Origin: Neomegalonema sp.
GTDB lineage: Bacteria > Pseudomonadota > Alphaproteobacteria > Rhodobacterales > Rhodobacteraceae
Assembly (NCBI GenBank): GCA_022760355.1
Contig: JALEGB010000111.1
Coordinates: 1-64,000, forward strand
Length of the DNA: 64,000 nucleotides
Direction of reading: 5' to 3'
Shown: positions 51,548 to 61,211 of the stretch, piece by piece
Layout of the letters: each line of letters opens with the position of its first letter
Position numbering within the stretch: the stretch's first letter is position 1
Position numbers and translations under genes: made by a program
Notes under the pieces: model-generated
The model's database searches: none
Told to the model about the DNA's origin: nothing
The model's input: only the letters and a program-made list of their open reading frames with translations

Positions 51548-52516
51548 ATGAACTGGATCAACAACGTCGCGCTGCCGAAGTTTAACTCATTCTTCCAGCG
51601 CCGCGAAATGCCCGACAATCTTTGGCGCAAATGCGGCAATTGCGAGCAGATGATCTTTCATCGCGAACTGAAAGAGCAGCTGTATGTGTGCGGCCATTGC
51701 GGCCACCATATGCGCATCAGCCCGCGGGAGCGGCTGGAATCGCTGTTCGATCATGGCGGTTATGAGCAGATCGAAACGCCGGAGCCAATTGCCGACCCGC
51801 TCAATTTCCGCGACGAGAAACGTTATACTGACCGCCTCCGCGAAGCGCGCAAATCAACGCAAGAAAAAGAGGCGATGATCGCCGCCTACGGGCCGATTGG
51901 CGAAGCGCCGTGCGTTGTCGCCGTTCAGGACTTTTCCTTTATGGGCGGCTCTATGGGGATGGGCGTCGGCGATGCGCTGCTGGCCGCGGCGGAGGCCGCT
52001 GTTGAGAAGAAAGCGCCGCTGATCGTGTTCACGGCCGCCGGCGGGGCTCGGATGCAGGAAGGCATTCTGTCGCTGATGCAGATGCCGCGCAGCACCATCG
52101 CTGTTCAGATGGTCCAAGAGGCCGGCCTGCCCTATATTTCCATCATCACCCACCCGACCAGCGGCGGCGTCACCGCGTCCTTTGCGATGCTCGGCGATGT
52201 CCAGATCGCGGAACCCAACGCTTTGATTTGCTTTGCCGGGCCGCGGGTTATCGAACAAACCATCCGCGAGAAGCTGCCGGAAGGCTTCCAACGCTCCGAG
52301 TATCTGCTTGAGCACGGCATGCTGGATATGGTCGCCGACCGTCGCGAGCTGCGGGGCGAGCTTGTCAAAGCAATCCGCATGCTGCTGAAATTGCCGCAGC
52401 TTCCGGCCGGCGCGCTGCCTGAGCCGGGGTCGCTGGTCCGCGATGAGGACGAAGAGATCGCGACCAATGCGCTGCCGGCCCCAGAAGCCGAAATTCAGGC
52501 GAAGGCGGCCGAGTGA
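51548..52516 (+). CDS. accD: acetyl-CoA carboxylase carboxyltransferase beta subunit
   Basis: A 322-residue subunit that with AccA moves the carboxyl group from biotin to acetyl-CoA. The four-cysteine zinc ribbon is in CGNCEQMIF and CGHCGHHM. The crotonase-like core has FSFMGGSMGMGVGDALLAAAE, FTAAGGARMQEGILSLMQM and HPTSGGVTASFAMLGD. I start at the ATG at 51548, preceded by GGAG, which gives the usual MNWI-type N-terminus. It overlaps folC by four bases. Confidence 0.96.
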   Translation: MNWINNVALPKFNSFFQRREMPDNLWRKCGNCEQMIFHRELKEQLYVCGHCGHHMRISPRERLESLFDHGGYEQIETPEPIADPLNFRDEKRYTDRLREARKSTQEKEAMIAAYGPIGEAPCVVAVQDFSFMGGSMGMGVGDALLAAAEAAVEKKAPLIVFTAAGGARMQEGILSLMQMPRSTIAVQMVQEAGLPYISIITHPTSGGVTASFAMLGDVQIAEPNALICFAGPRVIEQTIREKLPEGFQRSEYLLEHGMLDMVADRRELRGELVKAIRMLLKLPQLPAGALPEPGSLVRDEDEEIATNALPAPEAEIQAKAAE

Positions 52517-53874
52517 GCGAAGATGCGACCGGCAGCGCAGCTAATGGGGCCGACGAGGGCGCCGCGCTGGCGCGGGCCGCTCATAGCGACGCAATTTTAG
52601 AGCGGCTGCTGGCGCTTCATCCGAAGCGAATAGACCTTTCGCTTGAACGGCTGGACCGGCTTCTCGCCCGCTTGGGCCGTCCCGAACGCGCGCTGCCGCC
52701 GGTAATTCATGTCGCCGGCACGAACGGCAAGGGCTCCGTTTGCGCCTATCTGCGCGCCGGCCTTGAGGCGAGCGGCGCTACGGTTCATGTGTACAGCTCG
52801 CCGCATCTGGTCCGCTTTCATGAGCGGATTCGGCTGGCGGGGCGGCTGATCGACGAACCGCTCCTCGCCGCGCTGCTCGAAGAATGCGAGCAGGCGAATG
52901 ACGGCGCGCCGATTACGTTCTTCGAGATTACGACTGCGGCGGCGCTGCTGGCCTTCGCGCGGACGCCTGCAGACTGGCTGGTGCTCGAGGTCGGCCTCGG
53001 CGGCCGGTTGGATGCGACAAACGTCGTCTCCTCGCCGCGCCTGACCGCCATTACGCCAATTTCCCGCGATCATGAGCAGTTTCTGGGGCCGGATATCGCC
53101 AGCATTGCCGCCGAGAAGGCCGGAATTATCAAGCCGGGCGCCCCCTGCGTCGTCGGACCGCAATCTGAGGATGCGCTGCGAGAGATTGAGCGGCGGGCCT
53201 CCTTGAGCGCGGCGCCGCTGCTGCGGGCGGATGTCGAGTGGTCGGCGCGGGCGGAAAATGGGCGGCTGCTGTTCGAAAATGAAAGCGGATTGCTCGATCT
53301 CCCAACGCCGCGTCTGCCTGGCCGCCATCAAATTGATAATGCAGGCGTCGCCGTCGCCGCGATGAACGAGCTGGGGCTGTCCGAGACGGCGATCGCCGCA
53401 GGCTTGGCGAAAGCGGAATGGCCAGCACGGCTGCAACGCCTCACGACCGGCCCCTTGCTTGAGATCGGCATTGAGACTGCGGAATTCTGGGTCGATGGCG
53501 GTCATAATGCGGCGGCGGGCGACGCGATTTCAGCCTTTATGGGCGAATTGGAGGAGCGGGAACCGGCGACGCTCTATCTGATCTGCGGGATGATGGAGGG
53601 GAAAGACGCCGAAGCGTTTCTGCGCCCCTTCGCTGGGCTCGCGCGGCAGGTGCTGACCGTGCGCATTCCAGATCAACCCGGCGCAGTCTCGGCTGAGGAT
53701 CTGGCCGCGTCCGCCGTGCGCGTCGGCTTGTCTGCTCAGGCGGCAGGATCACTTGAGAGCGCGGTCCGGCGCGTCGCCAGCGATACTGAGCTTTCCTGGA
53801 TGGACCGACCGCCGCGCGTTCTGATTTGCGGCTCGCTCTATCTCGCCGGCATGGTCCTGCGCGCAGCGAGTTAG
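52513..53874 (+). CDS. folC: bifunctional folylpolyglutamate synthase/dihydrofolate synthase
   Basis: A 453-residue Mur-ligase-like enzyme that makes dihydrofolate and adds glutamates to folates. The P-loop is VAGTNGKGSVCAYL, the substrate loop SSPHLVRFHERIR, and WLVLEVGLGGRLDATNVV and ITPISRDHEQFLG with the following EKAGIIKPG are typical. It starts with GTG overlapping the accD stop (GTGA). The TAG stop codon belongs to the left arm of repeat copy C. Confidence 0.95.
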   Translation: MSEDATGSAANGADEGAALARAAHSDAILERLLALHPKRIDLSLERLDRLLARLGRPERALPPVIHVAGTNGKGSVCAYLRAGLEASGATVHVYSSPHLVRFHERIRLAGRLIDEPLLAALLEECEQANDGAPITFFEITTAAALLAFARTPADWLVLEVGLGGRLDATNVVSSPRLTAITPISRDHEQFLGPDIASIAAEKAGIIKPGAPCVVGPQSEDALREIERRASLSAAPLLRADVEWSARAENGRLLFENESGLLDLPTPRLPGRHQIDNAGVAVAAMNELGLSETAIAAGLAKAEWPARLQRLTTGPLLEIGIETAEFWVDGGHNAAAGDAISAFMGELEEREPATLYLICGMMEGKDAEAFLRPFAGLARQVLTVRIPDQPGAVSAEDLAASAVRVGLSAQAAGSLESAVRRVASDTELSWMDRPPRVLICGSLYLAGMVLRAAS

Positions 53875-53977
53875 AGCTCGTTGATGGCTCCGTGAATCGG
53901 CAGTAAGCTCTAAGCCTCTGTTTGGTCGTAATTTTCGAGCCGTTGGATGGGGCTAGCCAACTTCAAATCGCTCGAGG
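53871..53977. repeat. dispersed two-hairpin intergenic repeat, copy C
   Basis: The left hairpin has perfect arms TTAGAGCT (53871-53878) and AGCTCTAA (53906-53913). The linker TTTGGTCGTAATTTTCGAGC follows, then degenerate arms GTTGG and CCAAC, and the end CTTCAAATCGCTCGAGG shared with copy D. The folC stop codon lies within the first arm. Confidence 0.65.
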
Positions 53978-54035
53978 CCGCCATCTCTCAAGACGGCTGT
54001 TGTCGGTCCGTTTTCGGGGGCTGTCCAAGCGGGAA

Positions 54036-54061
54036 GCCGCCGCGATTGATCTCGCGGCGGC
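54036..54061. terminator. perfect GC-rich hairpin between folC and the transglycosylase gene
   Basis: GCCGCCGCGA (54036-54045) pairs with TCGCGGCGGC (54052-54061) with a six-base loop. It stands between two converging genes. A T run is absent on both strands, so it may end transcripts only weakly or protect their 3' ends. Confidence 0.45.
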
Positions 54062-54091
54062 GACGCGGATGGCGATAGAGCGGTAAGCGGG

Positions 54092-55570
54092 TTACTCGCC
54101 CCGCGCCGCTTTGCGCAGCTCTTCAAGCACCGCCTTGCTCGGCTCCGGCTTCAGATCCAAGCCGCGCTTTTTGATTACCGAGGAAAGCGCCGCCGTGGTG
54201 AGGCGCCCAGCTTTGCCGTCGATGGTGCCGATGCGATAGCCAAGCCCCTTCAGCAAGGTCTGCATTTCGCGAATATCCGCTTCGCTCGGCGGCTCAGGCG
54301 GGCGGCCAAACACCTTGCCCTCCCGCGCGGCGACGGCGCGGCGCACATAGTCAAGCAGCTTTTCCGAAGCATAGCCGTCGGCAATCAGGCCATTGGCCGT
54401 CTGAAAGCGCCGAATCGCAGCGCGCGTGTTGGCGCCGACAATTCCATCGATGCCGCCCGTGTCAAAACCGAGGCCCGTCAGCTTCTCCTGCAGCTCTTTA
54501 CCCGTGGTGCGGGTGAGCGGACGGTCATCGACAGGCCATGCAAAGGTGTGCTTCGGCTTTCCGCCAATCCGCTCCGACAGCAACAATACGGCGAGCGCGT
54601 AGGCGGTGGCCGGATTATAGCTCAAGATTACGCGGTAATTGTTGAACACGAGAAAGGCGGGGCCGTTTGCGCCCGCAGGCAGCAAGATTTCAGCCGCCTC
54701 AAGCCCTGCCGGCAGCGCTTCGCCAGATTTAAGCTTTAGCCCGCGCTCCGTCCAAAAGCTGGTTGAACGGGGGCCGCCATCGAGCAGGCGAAAGTCAAAC
54801 CCCTTTGGCAGCGCAATCTCAACGCCCCACGGCTCGCCGGTTTTCCAGCCGCGGACAGATAGGTAGCGCGCGGTTGATGCGAGCGCGTCCACCGGATTAT
54901 CGGACCAGATATTCCGCTTGCCGTCGCCATCAAAATCGACCGCGAGCTCGAGGTAGCTCGACGGCATGAATTGGGTATGGCCCATTGCGCCCGCCCAGGA
55001 GCCCAGCATCTTCCGCGGTTCAATATCGCCGGCGGCCAGAATCCGCAGCGCGGCCAGCAGCTCGGCCTCAAACCGCGCCTTACGCCGGCCTTCGAATGCG
55101 AGCGTCGCCATGGAGCGCACGACGTCAAACCCGCCTCGATTGCGGCCAAAAGCGCTTTCAACGCCCCAGATGGCGACGACAACCTCTTTCGGAACGCCGT
55201 ATTTAATTTCGATCGCCGCCAACGTATCGGCGTTCGCAAGCGCCGCGGCGCGGCCGTTCGAAACGCGCCGGTCGGAAACAGCGGCGGCGAGATACTCCCA
55301 GATCGCCCGGTTAAACTCGGCTTGGTTGCGATCGAATTCGATCACTTTTTTATCGGCCGAGATCCCCTTGAACGCCGCTTCGAACACCGCGGCTGGGATG
55401 CCCGATGTCAGCGCGCGCGTGCGAAACTCCTTCTTCCATCCATCAAATTTGCTGAAATCCACCGCTTCCTGCGCCGATACTGCTGGCGCTACGGCGCATA
55501 AGAACGCTGTCGCCGCCAGCGCCCGCATCGACGCGCCGAGCATCCGACGCAGACCTACAAATAGCGTCAT
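54092..55570 (-). CDS. lytic murein transglycosylase (MltB type) with two peptidoglycan-binding domains
   Basis: A 492-residue secreted enzyme that cleaves peptidoglycan glycan strands. The signal peptide ends near APAVSAQ. The SLT_2 domain has the catalytic glutamate in VAIWGVESAFGRNRGGFDV and the segment GAMGHTQFMPSSYLELAVDFDGDGKRNIW. Two PG_binding_1 units follow: LQEKLTGLGFDTGGIDGIVGANTRAAIRRFQ and MQTLLKGLGYRIGTIDGKAG. I start at the ATG at 55570, with GGAG eight bases upstream, since residues before it overlap the NlpC gene and lack a signal peptide. Confidence 0.93.
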   Translation of the reverse strand: MTLFVGLRRMLGASMRALAATAFLCAVAPAVSAQEAVDFSKFDGWKKEFRTRALTSGIPAAVFEAAFKGISADKKVIEFDRNQAEFNRAIWEYLAAAVSDRRVSNGRAAALANADTLAAIEIKYGVPKEVVVAIWGVESAFGRNRGGFDVVRSMATLAFEGRRKARFEAELLAALRILAAGDIEPRKMLGSWAGAMGHTQFMPSSYLELAVDFDGDGKRNIWSDNPVDALASTARYLSVRGWKTGEPWGVEIALPKGFDFRLLDGGPRSTSFWTERGLKLKSGEALPAGLEAAEILLPAGANGPAFLVFNNYRVILSYNPATAYALAVLLLSERIGGKPKHTFAWPVDDRPLTRTTGKELQEKLTGLGFDTGGIDGIVGANTRAAIRRFQTANGLIADGYASEKLLDYVRRAVAAREGKVFGRPPEPPSEADIREMQTLLKGLGYRIGTIDGKAGRLTTAALSSVIKKRGLDLKPEPSKAVLEELRKAARGE

Positions 55571-55611
55571 CGACCGCACTCCCCTGTTGCCTATTCCTAT
55601 TCGACCGACGC

Positions 55612-56493
55612 TCACATCGTGCGCCGCCGAGCTGTTGGCTCTCCATACTCCGACGCGGCGATGCGCGCCAATGCGCCGGCAAGAGGCTCTGACGAGACCG
55701 CCATCGCATAAGCATTCGCATGCAGCAATGTTTCGCCGTCTCGCATCACGCCGACATGACCCCGCCAAAAGATCAGATCTCCGCGCTTGAGCGCAGCGTC
55801 AGACGCCAGCGGCGCGCCGACCGTCGCCGCTTGCATGTCCGAATCTCGCAAGGTCGGCAGCCCCGCGCCCCGCCGCGCCAATGCGATCAGGCCGGAACAG
55901 TCCAGCCCATCCGCCGTCTCGCCGCCCCAGACATAAGGCGCGCCAAGAAATCGCTCGGCGACCGAAACCCAGTCTGACGGAAACGGCGCGTCCTGCTGCG
56001 CGATGTGGCGCGCCGCCGCCCAGCCGTCGCGGCCCAGGCCACGCACCCGGTGAAAGCCGCTCTCGGCCTCCGCCGATGCGATCAGGCGCGCCTCAAACGG
56101 CATCGCGCCGATAATTGCGGCGGTCGCGTTCGGCTTTAAATAAACGGGCGCTCGGAGCGCTGTGACGCGGAATGCGCGGTCGTCGGCGCCGACAGCGGGT
56201 GCGCCGAAGGATACTGCGTCCGCTTTAGCGTAGCCGACATAGCCGTCTCGCGCCGACTGGGCCCACACCCATTCGCCCTGGGTCTCGAACACGTTGAGAG
56301 GTTCGCCCATCAGCTTTGTCGCCGCGAACCCGATAGATTCGTCCGGCCGCGGCCAGAAGGGCGCGAAGGGGGCGGACACATAAGCCGGGACGCCATCGAC
56401 ATACCGCTCAGCCGCGACCACGCCGCGCAGGCGACTGTCTGCGAGGTCGGACCTAATCGCGTTCAGGCGAGGATCGTGCTCTTTTTCGGTCAT
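55612..56493 (-). CDS. NlpC/P60 family peptidase with SH3 domains
   Basis: A 293-residue C40 peptidase. The N-terminal half holds SH3-like segments (GEWVWAQSARDGYVGYAKADAV and a second near GRDGWAAARHI). The catalytic domain has the cysteine in GLDCSGLIALARR and the histidine in RGHVGVMRDGETLLHAN. It would cut the peptide stems of cell wall fragments or cell wall itself. No signal peptide is obvious, so a cytoplasmic recycling role is possible. It overlaps the M17 gene by 41 bases, and the transglycosylase gene follows on the same strand. Confidence 0.9.
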   Translation of the reverse strand: MTEKEHDPRLNAIRSDLADSRLRGVVAAERYVDGVPAYVSAPFAPFWPRPDESIGFAATKLMGEPLNVFETQGEWVWAQSARDGYVGYAKADAVSFGAPAVGADDRAFRVTALRAPVYLKPNATAAIIGAMPFEARLIASAEAESGFHRVRGLGRDGWAAARHIAQQDAPFPSDWVSVAERFLGAPYVWGGETADGLDCSGLIALARRGAGLPTLRDSDMQAATVGAPLASDAALKRGDLIFWRGHVGVMRDGETLLHANAYAMAVSSEPLAGALARIAASEYGEPTARRRTM

Positions 56494-57979
56494 AGCGTGC
56501 TCGTTGCTTGGTTGCGCCGTACCGCTGGGCGATTACCGCGGCGACTGCGCGCGCACCGTGCGCTTCGCCGCCCTCGGGCCGCCCAGGCCGCGATTTCAGG
56601 TTCCAAGCAAAAATATCGAGATGCGCCCAAAGTGAGGCTTGGCCGATAAACCGCTGCAGAAACAGCGCCGCCGTGATGCTGCCGCCAAACCCAGTTTTCG
56701 CGCTGTTCACGACATCTGCGATCGATGAGGTCAGCTCGGCTGCATAGGGCTGATATAATGGCATACGCCAGAGCGGATCGCCGCAATCGCGTCCAGCTTC
56801 CAGCAGCTCTTCAGCCAGCGCGTCGTCATCGCAGTAAAGCGGCGGCAATTCCGCGCCCAGCGCGATCCGGGCGGCGCCGGTCAGAGTGGCGAAGTCGATC
56901 ATCAGATCCGGATCTTCTTCCGCTCCGTATGTCAGCGCATCGGCCAGAACCAGCCGCCCCTCGGCGTCCGTATTGTCAATCTCGACAGTGAGGTTCGCGC
57001 GACTATTGAGAACATCGCCCGGCCGAAAAGCATCCGGACCAATCGCGTTCTCCACCGCGGGGATCAGAACGCGCAACCGAACTTTTGCATTGCGGCGCAT
57101 CAGGATGCTTGCGGCGCCCAGGGCCGCGGCCGAGCCGCCCATGTCTTTCTTCATATTGCGCATCGCCGCCGCGGGCTTGAGGTCCAACCCGCCAGTGTCG
57201 AAACATACGCCTTTGCCCACCAGCACGATCAAGGGCGCGTCCTCGGGCGCCCGTTGCCCCTTCCAGCGGATGTCGATCAGGCGCGGCTTCTGAACCGCAG
57301 CCCGGCCAACCGCATGGATCATTGGGAACCGTTCTTCGAGCAACGCCTCGCCGGCGATAACGCTGCACTCGGCCTTGTGCGCCGCCGCCAATGCGCGGGC
57401 GGCTTGCTCCAGCGCATCCGGCCCCAAATCCGCGGTCGGTGTATTGACCAGATCTCGCGCCAAATAGGAGCCGGCGACCTCCGAGCGGATCCGGAGCGAC
57501 GGCTCCGCAGCGAGCTTCGCCGGCTTGTTTGATGATTTCTTATAGCGGTCATACCGGTACGCGCCGAGCAGCCATTCCCGCATTCCAGCCTCCGCCGTCG
57601 GGGCGGCGGGCCCATCGACGAAGCGCCACCCCGCCGCGATTGCCGGCAACAGGTTGGGCGCGGCGCCGACCTGATCAATCGGGGCGCCGGCGCCGCAGCC
57701 GATGACCGCGAGCACGGGCGCGCCGTCTGCGCCGGGCAGGATGAACCGCTCTCCCGCCCCGGCCTTGAACTCAATGGCGGCGGCGAACTTGGCGGCGGCC
57801 TCGGCCAGATCGGGATCTTCAAGCGACGCCAGCCCCGCCTCCAGCTCCCCCTTGGCGACGAAGAGCAATGGGGCCGGCGCGCCATCGCCGCTGGCCAGAG
57901 CCGCGTCGATCCGCCCATCGAGCGCGGCGATCGCCGCATTCCAATCCTGTTGCTCCCCCTGCGCCGCCACGTCCGCCAT
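56453..57979 (-). CDS. leucyl aminopeptidase family protein (M17)
   Basis: A 508-residue zinc aminopeptidase. The metal-binding core is complete: GKGVCFDTGGLDLKPAAAMRNMKKDMGGSA, and the family signature NTDAEGRLVLADAL. The N-terminal 170 residues form the less conserved domain of the family. I use the ATG at 57979, with AGGAG five bases before it. It starts a three-gene group M17-NlpC/P60-transglycosylase that could act in peptide and cell wall turnover. Confidence 0.93.
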   Translation of the reverse strand: MADVAAQGEQQDWNAAIAALDGRIDAALASGDGAPAPLLFVAKGELEAGLASLEDPDLAEAAAKFAAAIEFKAGAGERFILPGADGAPVLAVIGCGAGAPIDQVGAAPNLLPAIAAGWRFVDGPAAPTAEAGMREWLLGAYRYDRYKKSSNKPAKLAAEPSLRIRSEVAGSYLARDLVNTPTADLGPDALEQAARALAAAHKAECSVIAGEALLEERFPMIHAVGRAAVQKPRLIDIRWKGQRAPEDAPLIVLVGKGVCFDTGGLDLKPAAAMRNMKKDMGGSAAALGAASILMRRNAKVRLRVLIPAVENAIGPDAFRPGDVLNSRANLTVEIDNTDAEGRLVLADALTYGAEEDPDLMIDFATLTGAARIALGAELPPLYCDDDALAEELLEAGRDCGDPLWRMPLYQPYAAELTSSIADVVNSAKTGFGGSITAALFLQRFIGQASLWAHLDIFAWNLKSRPGRPEGGEAHGARAVAAVIAQRYGATKQRARYDRKRARSSPERD

Positions 57980-58144
57980 ATCTCTCCTCATCATTGCAAA
58001 ACCTAAAAAACTCTCGCCAAGCGCTCGAGCGATTAACCATTCGGAGACACTCTCGACGGCATGGTCGACCCGATTTGGACCGTTGCGCGGGGCTGCTTCC
58101 CCACCTTTGCGCAGGCGTCGCCATTATGGACAGAGGATCTTTCG

Positions 58145-59035
58145 GTGTCACAGCTTGTGCTGATCAACAAGCGCTTCGCGCGCATCGCGCTGTTCGGCCT
58201 TTCGCTCGTCGCGCTGCTGGGCGGCTGCGCGCATGATCGGACGGACGCCGCCAGCATCAAAACTGCGTCAACGCCGGGCGGCGCGACGATCGATCCCTCT
58301 TACGCGGCCAGCACCGCCAGCGCCGCGCGCAAGGATCCGTTGGCCGACTATTCCCGAGCGGCTTCGGACATCGCCATCAAAGAAGGCAAACACTATGGCG
58401 CGGTCGCGCATCTGACGCGGGTGTTCCGCGCCAATCCGCGCGACAAGCGCGTCGCCTATGATCTTGCGCGACATCTTCGCTATCTCGGCGCGACAACTGA
58501 GGCGGAACAGATACTGGCCGAGGCCCAGGTCCATCACCCGCGCGATCCGCTGCTTCGGCTGGAGCGGGCGAAAGCCCGGATCGCCGGCGGGCGCGCCCGC
58601 GCGGCGCTCGAGATCCTGGAGCCGCTGCGAAAAGAAAAGCCGCACGACCCGGCCGTGCTGCAGGTTGTTGGCGTCGCATATGATCGTATCGGCCAACATA
58701 AAGACGCGCGAAAGGCCTATAAGACGGCGATTGATCGCGGCGCCAGGTCGCCGAAACTCCTGAACAATTACGCGCTTTCCCATTTGCTCAGCGGAGATCT
58801 GAAGCAGGCGATCGAAATTTTGCGCCGCGCCGCCGCCGCGCCAGGCGCGACCCCGCAAATCCGTCACAACCTGGCGATGGCGCTTGCGTTGGATGGGCAG
58901 GGCGAGGAAGCGCGCACAATTGCCGCCGGCGTCAGCTCTCGGGAAGATGCTGAGAAAATGGTGTCCTACTTCGAGCGTATGGCCGCCGCCGGCGCAACGC
59001 CTGCAGATGCTTGGGCGGCCGCCGCCAAGCGGTAA
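58145..59035 (+). CDS. TPR repeat lipoprotein, TadD-like
   Basis: A protein of about 296 residues. The signal peptide ends with a lipobox in ALLGGCAHD, so it is likely an outer-membrane lipoprotein. Four or more TPR-like helical repeats follow, for example AVAHLTRVFRANPRDKRVAYDLARHLRYLG and PAVLQVVGVAYDRIGQHKDARKAYKTAID. It resembles TadD, which helps assemble Flp/Tad pili, but no tad genes are near, so the role is open. I start at the GTG at 58145 with GAGGA upstream; the ATG at 58061 would add a poor N-terminus. Confidence 0.83.
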   Translation: MSQLVLINKRFARIALFGLSLVALLGGCAHDRTDAASIKTASTPGGATIDPSYAASTASAARKDPLADYSRAASDIAIKEGKHYGAVAHLTRVFRANPRDKRVAYDLARHLRYLGATTEAEQILAEAQVHHPRDPLLRLERAKARIAGGRARAALEILEPLRKEKPHDPAVLQVVGVAYDRIGQHKDARKAYKTAIDRGARSPKLLNNYALSHLLSGDLKQAIEILRRAAAAPGATPQIRHNLAMALALDGQGEEARTIAAGVSSREDAEKMVSYFERMAAAGATPADAWAAAAKR

Positions 59036-59072
59036 CGGGCGCCTCCTTCTCAGGTTTGCGCCCGCTGTCGCT

Positions 59073-59783
59073 TCAGGGCAGCTTCGCCGCCCGCTCCAGC
59101 AGCAGCTTCGCCTCGGCCGAATCCCACTCCGCTTCGCCGGTGAACACGCCGATCTCTCGCCCTTGCCGGTCGAGCATGATCGTTGTCGGCATGCCCTTCA
59201 GTTTGAGCTTGGTTGGAACCGAGAAAGTCGGCTCATGCAGGAACACGATCGATTCGAGTTTGTTTTTGCTCATGAAGGCGAGCGGCCGCCCGATGTCGCC
59301 GCGATCTAAATTTACGCCGACGACGACAACATCATCACCGAGCGTTTCCTTGGCGTACTTAGCGAGCCGATCGAGGGACGGCAGCTCCCGCAAACAGGGC
59401 GCACACCACAGCGCCCAGAAGTTCACGAGCACGATTTTACCCTTGTACGCGTCCAGATCTCGCAATTCGCCCTTTGGCCCAAAGAACGAAAAATCCGGCA
59501 AAGTCAAAGGCTTTTGGTGAAACTGGAAGCCGCGCATTTGCCCAATCAGAACCGGCGCCAGCCGATCCGCCGGGTTATACGCCGCCTCCGCCGGAGGCGT
59601 CGCAGGCTTCGCGCTCTCTTTCGCCGCAGCCGGCGCGGAAGCGGGCGTTTCCTGCGCAACCACCAGCGCGCCGAAGCTCAAAAGCACCAACGCGCCGAAC
59701 GCCAGCAGCGATTTCTGTATTGACCCAGAGCGCCGCCTTTGTTGTCGCTGCGCAAAGGCCCATGGCCTGCCCAATCTTTTCAT
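59073..59783 (-). CDS. TlpA-like thioredoxin family protein
   Basis: A 236-residue membrane-anchored thioredoxin. One transmembrane segment (near residues 27-44, [19 protein letters not shown]) is followed by a Pro/Ala-rich stretch and a thioredoxin domain with [23 protein letters not shown] (WCAPC active site) and the cis-proline region [16 protein letters not shown]. TlpA proteins reduce periplasmic disulfides, often for cytochrome oxidase assembly. I prefer the ATG at 59783 with GGAG six bases upstream. It is divergent from argH with about 21 bases between start codons, an arrangement common in alphaproteobacteria. Confidence 0.92.
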   Translation of the reverse strand: MKRLGRPWAFAQRQQRRRSGSIQKSLLAFGALVLLSFGALVVAQETPASAPAAAKESAKPATPPAEAAYNPADRLAPVLIGQMRGFQFHQKPLTLPDFSFFGPKGELRDLDAYKGKIVLVNFWALWCAPCLRELPSLDRLAKYAKETLGDDVVVVGVNLDRGDIGRPLAFMSKNKLESIVFLHEPTFSVPTKLKLKGMPTTIMLDRQGREIGVFTGEAEWDSAEAKLLLERAAKLP

Positions 59784-59804
59784 TTTCTGCTCCATCCGAG
59801 AACC

Positions 59805-61208
59805 ATGCCGACAGATAAAGAGAATTCCGACGCAAACCAGATGTGGGGCGGCCGATTCAGCTCACGGCCAGATCACATCATGGAGGAGATCAACGCCTCG
59901 ATCGGCTTCGACCAGCGCCTCGCGGCGCAGGACGTCGCCGGCTCCAAGGCGCATGCGCGCATGCTCGCCGCGGTTGACGTGATCTCGGATGCGGACGCTG
60001 ACGCGATTTGCCAAGGGCTCGACCAGGTTCTGGGCGAAATCCAACGCGGCGAGTTTGAGTTCAGCCGTGCGCTGGAAGACATTCATATGAATGTTGAGGC
60101 GCGGCTGAAGGCGCTGATCGGCGAACCCGCCGGTCGGCTGCATACGGCGCGGTCGCGCAATGACCAGGTCGCCACGGATTTTCGGCTCTGGCTGCGCCAA
60201 CGGCTCGATGAGCAGCTGGCGCAAACGGACGCTCTGATCGGCGCGCTGTTGGATCAGGCGGAGGCGGGCGCCGACATCGTGATGCCGGGCTTTACCCATC
60301 TTCAGTCGGCGCAGCCGGTGGTTTGGGGCCATCATATGCTCGCCTATGTCGAGATGTTTGGGCGAGATCGCGGGCGACTGGAGGATGCGCGGAAGCGGCT
60401 GAATGAGTGCCCGCTGGGCGCCGCCGCGCTCGCGGGGACGTCATTCCCGATCGACCGCGACGCCACCGCCGCCGCGCTTGGCTTTGATCGACCAACGGCG
60501 AACTCGATCGATAGCGTCTCCGCCCGTGATTTCGCGCTGGAGTACCTCTCCGCCGCAACGATCATGGCGACGCATCTTTCGCGCCTGGCGGAGGAGATTG
60601 TGATCTGGTGTTCAGCGCAGTTCCGCTTCGTCACGATCAGCGACGCGTTCTCCACCGGCTCCTCGATCATGCCGCAGAAGCGCAACCCGGACGCGGCGGA
60701 GCTGATGCGAGCGAAGGTCGGCCGCATTATGGGCGCGCTGGTAGGCCTGGCGACGGTTATGAAGGGCCTGCCGCTGGCCTATTCGAAAGACATGCAGGAA
60801 GACAAAGAGCGGGTGTTCGACGCGGCCGATGCGCTGTCATTGTGCCTGGCTGCGGCGGCGGGCGTTGTCGCTGATTTGTCCCCGAACGCCGAGCGCTTAG
60901 CCGAAAGCGCCGGAGCCGGCTTCTCCACAGCGACGGATCTGGCGGATTGGCTGGTGCGGGAGCTTGGCCTGCCGTTCCGCGACGCCCACCATGTTACTGG
61001 CTCGCTGGTCCGCGCTGCGGAGGAAAAAGGCGTGGGGCTCGAGGGACTGTCGCTACCGGAAATGCAAGCGGTTCACGACAAAATCGATGAGCGAGTCTTT
61101 AGCGTGCTGGGCGTCGAAAACTCGGTAAAAAGCCGCATCAGCTATGGCGGGACGGCGCCAGACCAGGTGCGGGCGCAGATCAAACGCTGGCGCGCAGCAA
61201 GGAGTTAG
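59805..61208 (+). CDS. argH: argininosuccinate lyase
   Basis: A 467-residue enzyme of the fumarase/aspartase superfamily that makes arginine and fumarate. The signature [12 protein letters not shown] is present, and [60 protein letters not shown] and [13 protein letters not shown] are family motifs. I start at the ATG at 59805, not at 59739, which would overlap tlpA. The next gene starts three bases after the stop. Confidence 0.97.
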   Translation: MPTDKENSDANQMWGGRFSSRPDHIMEEINASIGFDQRLAAQDVAGSKAHARMLAAVDVISDADADAICQGLDQVLGEIQRGEFEFSRALEDIHMNVEARLKALIGEPAGRLHTARSRNDQVATDFRLWLRQRLDEQLAQTDALIGALLDQAEAGADIVMPGFTHLQSAQPVVWGHHMLAYVEMFGRDRGRLEDARKRLNECPLGAAALAGTSFPIDRDATAAALGFDRPTANSIDSVSARDFALEYLSAATIMATHLSRLAEEIVIWCSAQFRFVTISDAFSTGSSIMPQKRNPDAAELMRAKVGRIMGALVGLATVMKGLPLAYSKDMQEDKERVFDAADALSLCLAAAAGVVADLSPNAERLAESAGAGFSTATDLADWLVRELGLPFRDAHHVTGSLVRAAEEKGVGLEGLSLPEMQAVHDKIDERVFSVLGVENSVKSRISYGGTAPDQVRAQIKRWRAARS

Positions 61209-61211
61209 CCC

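Noticed and set aside
55571-55768. N-terminal extension of the lytic transglycosylase to 55768
   Set aside because: The extension overlaps the NlpC/P60 gene, is Arg/Cys-rich, and would place the signal peptide in the middle of the protein.
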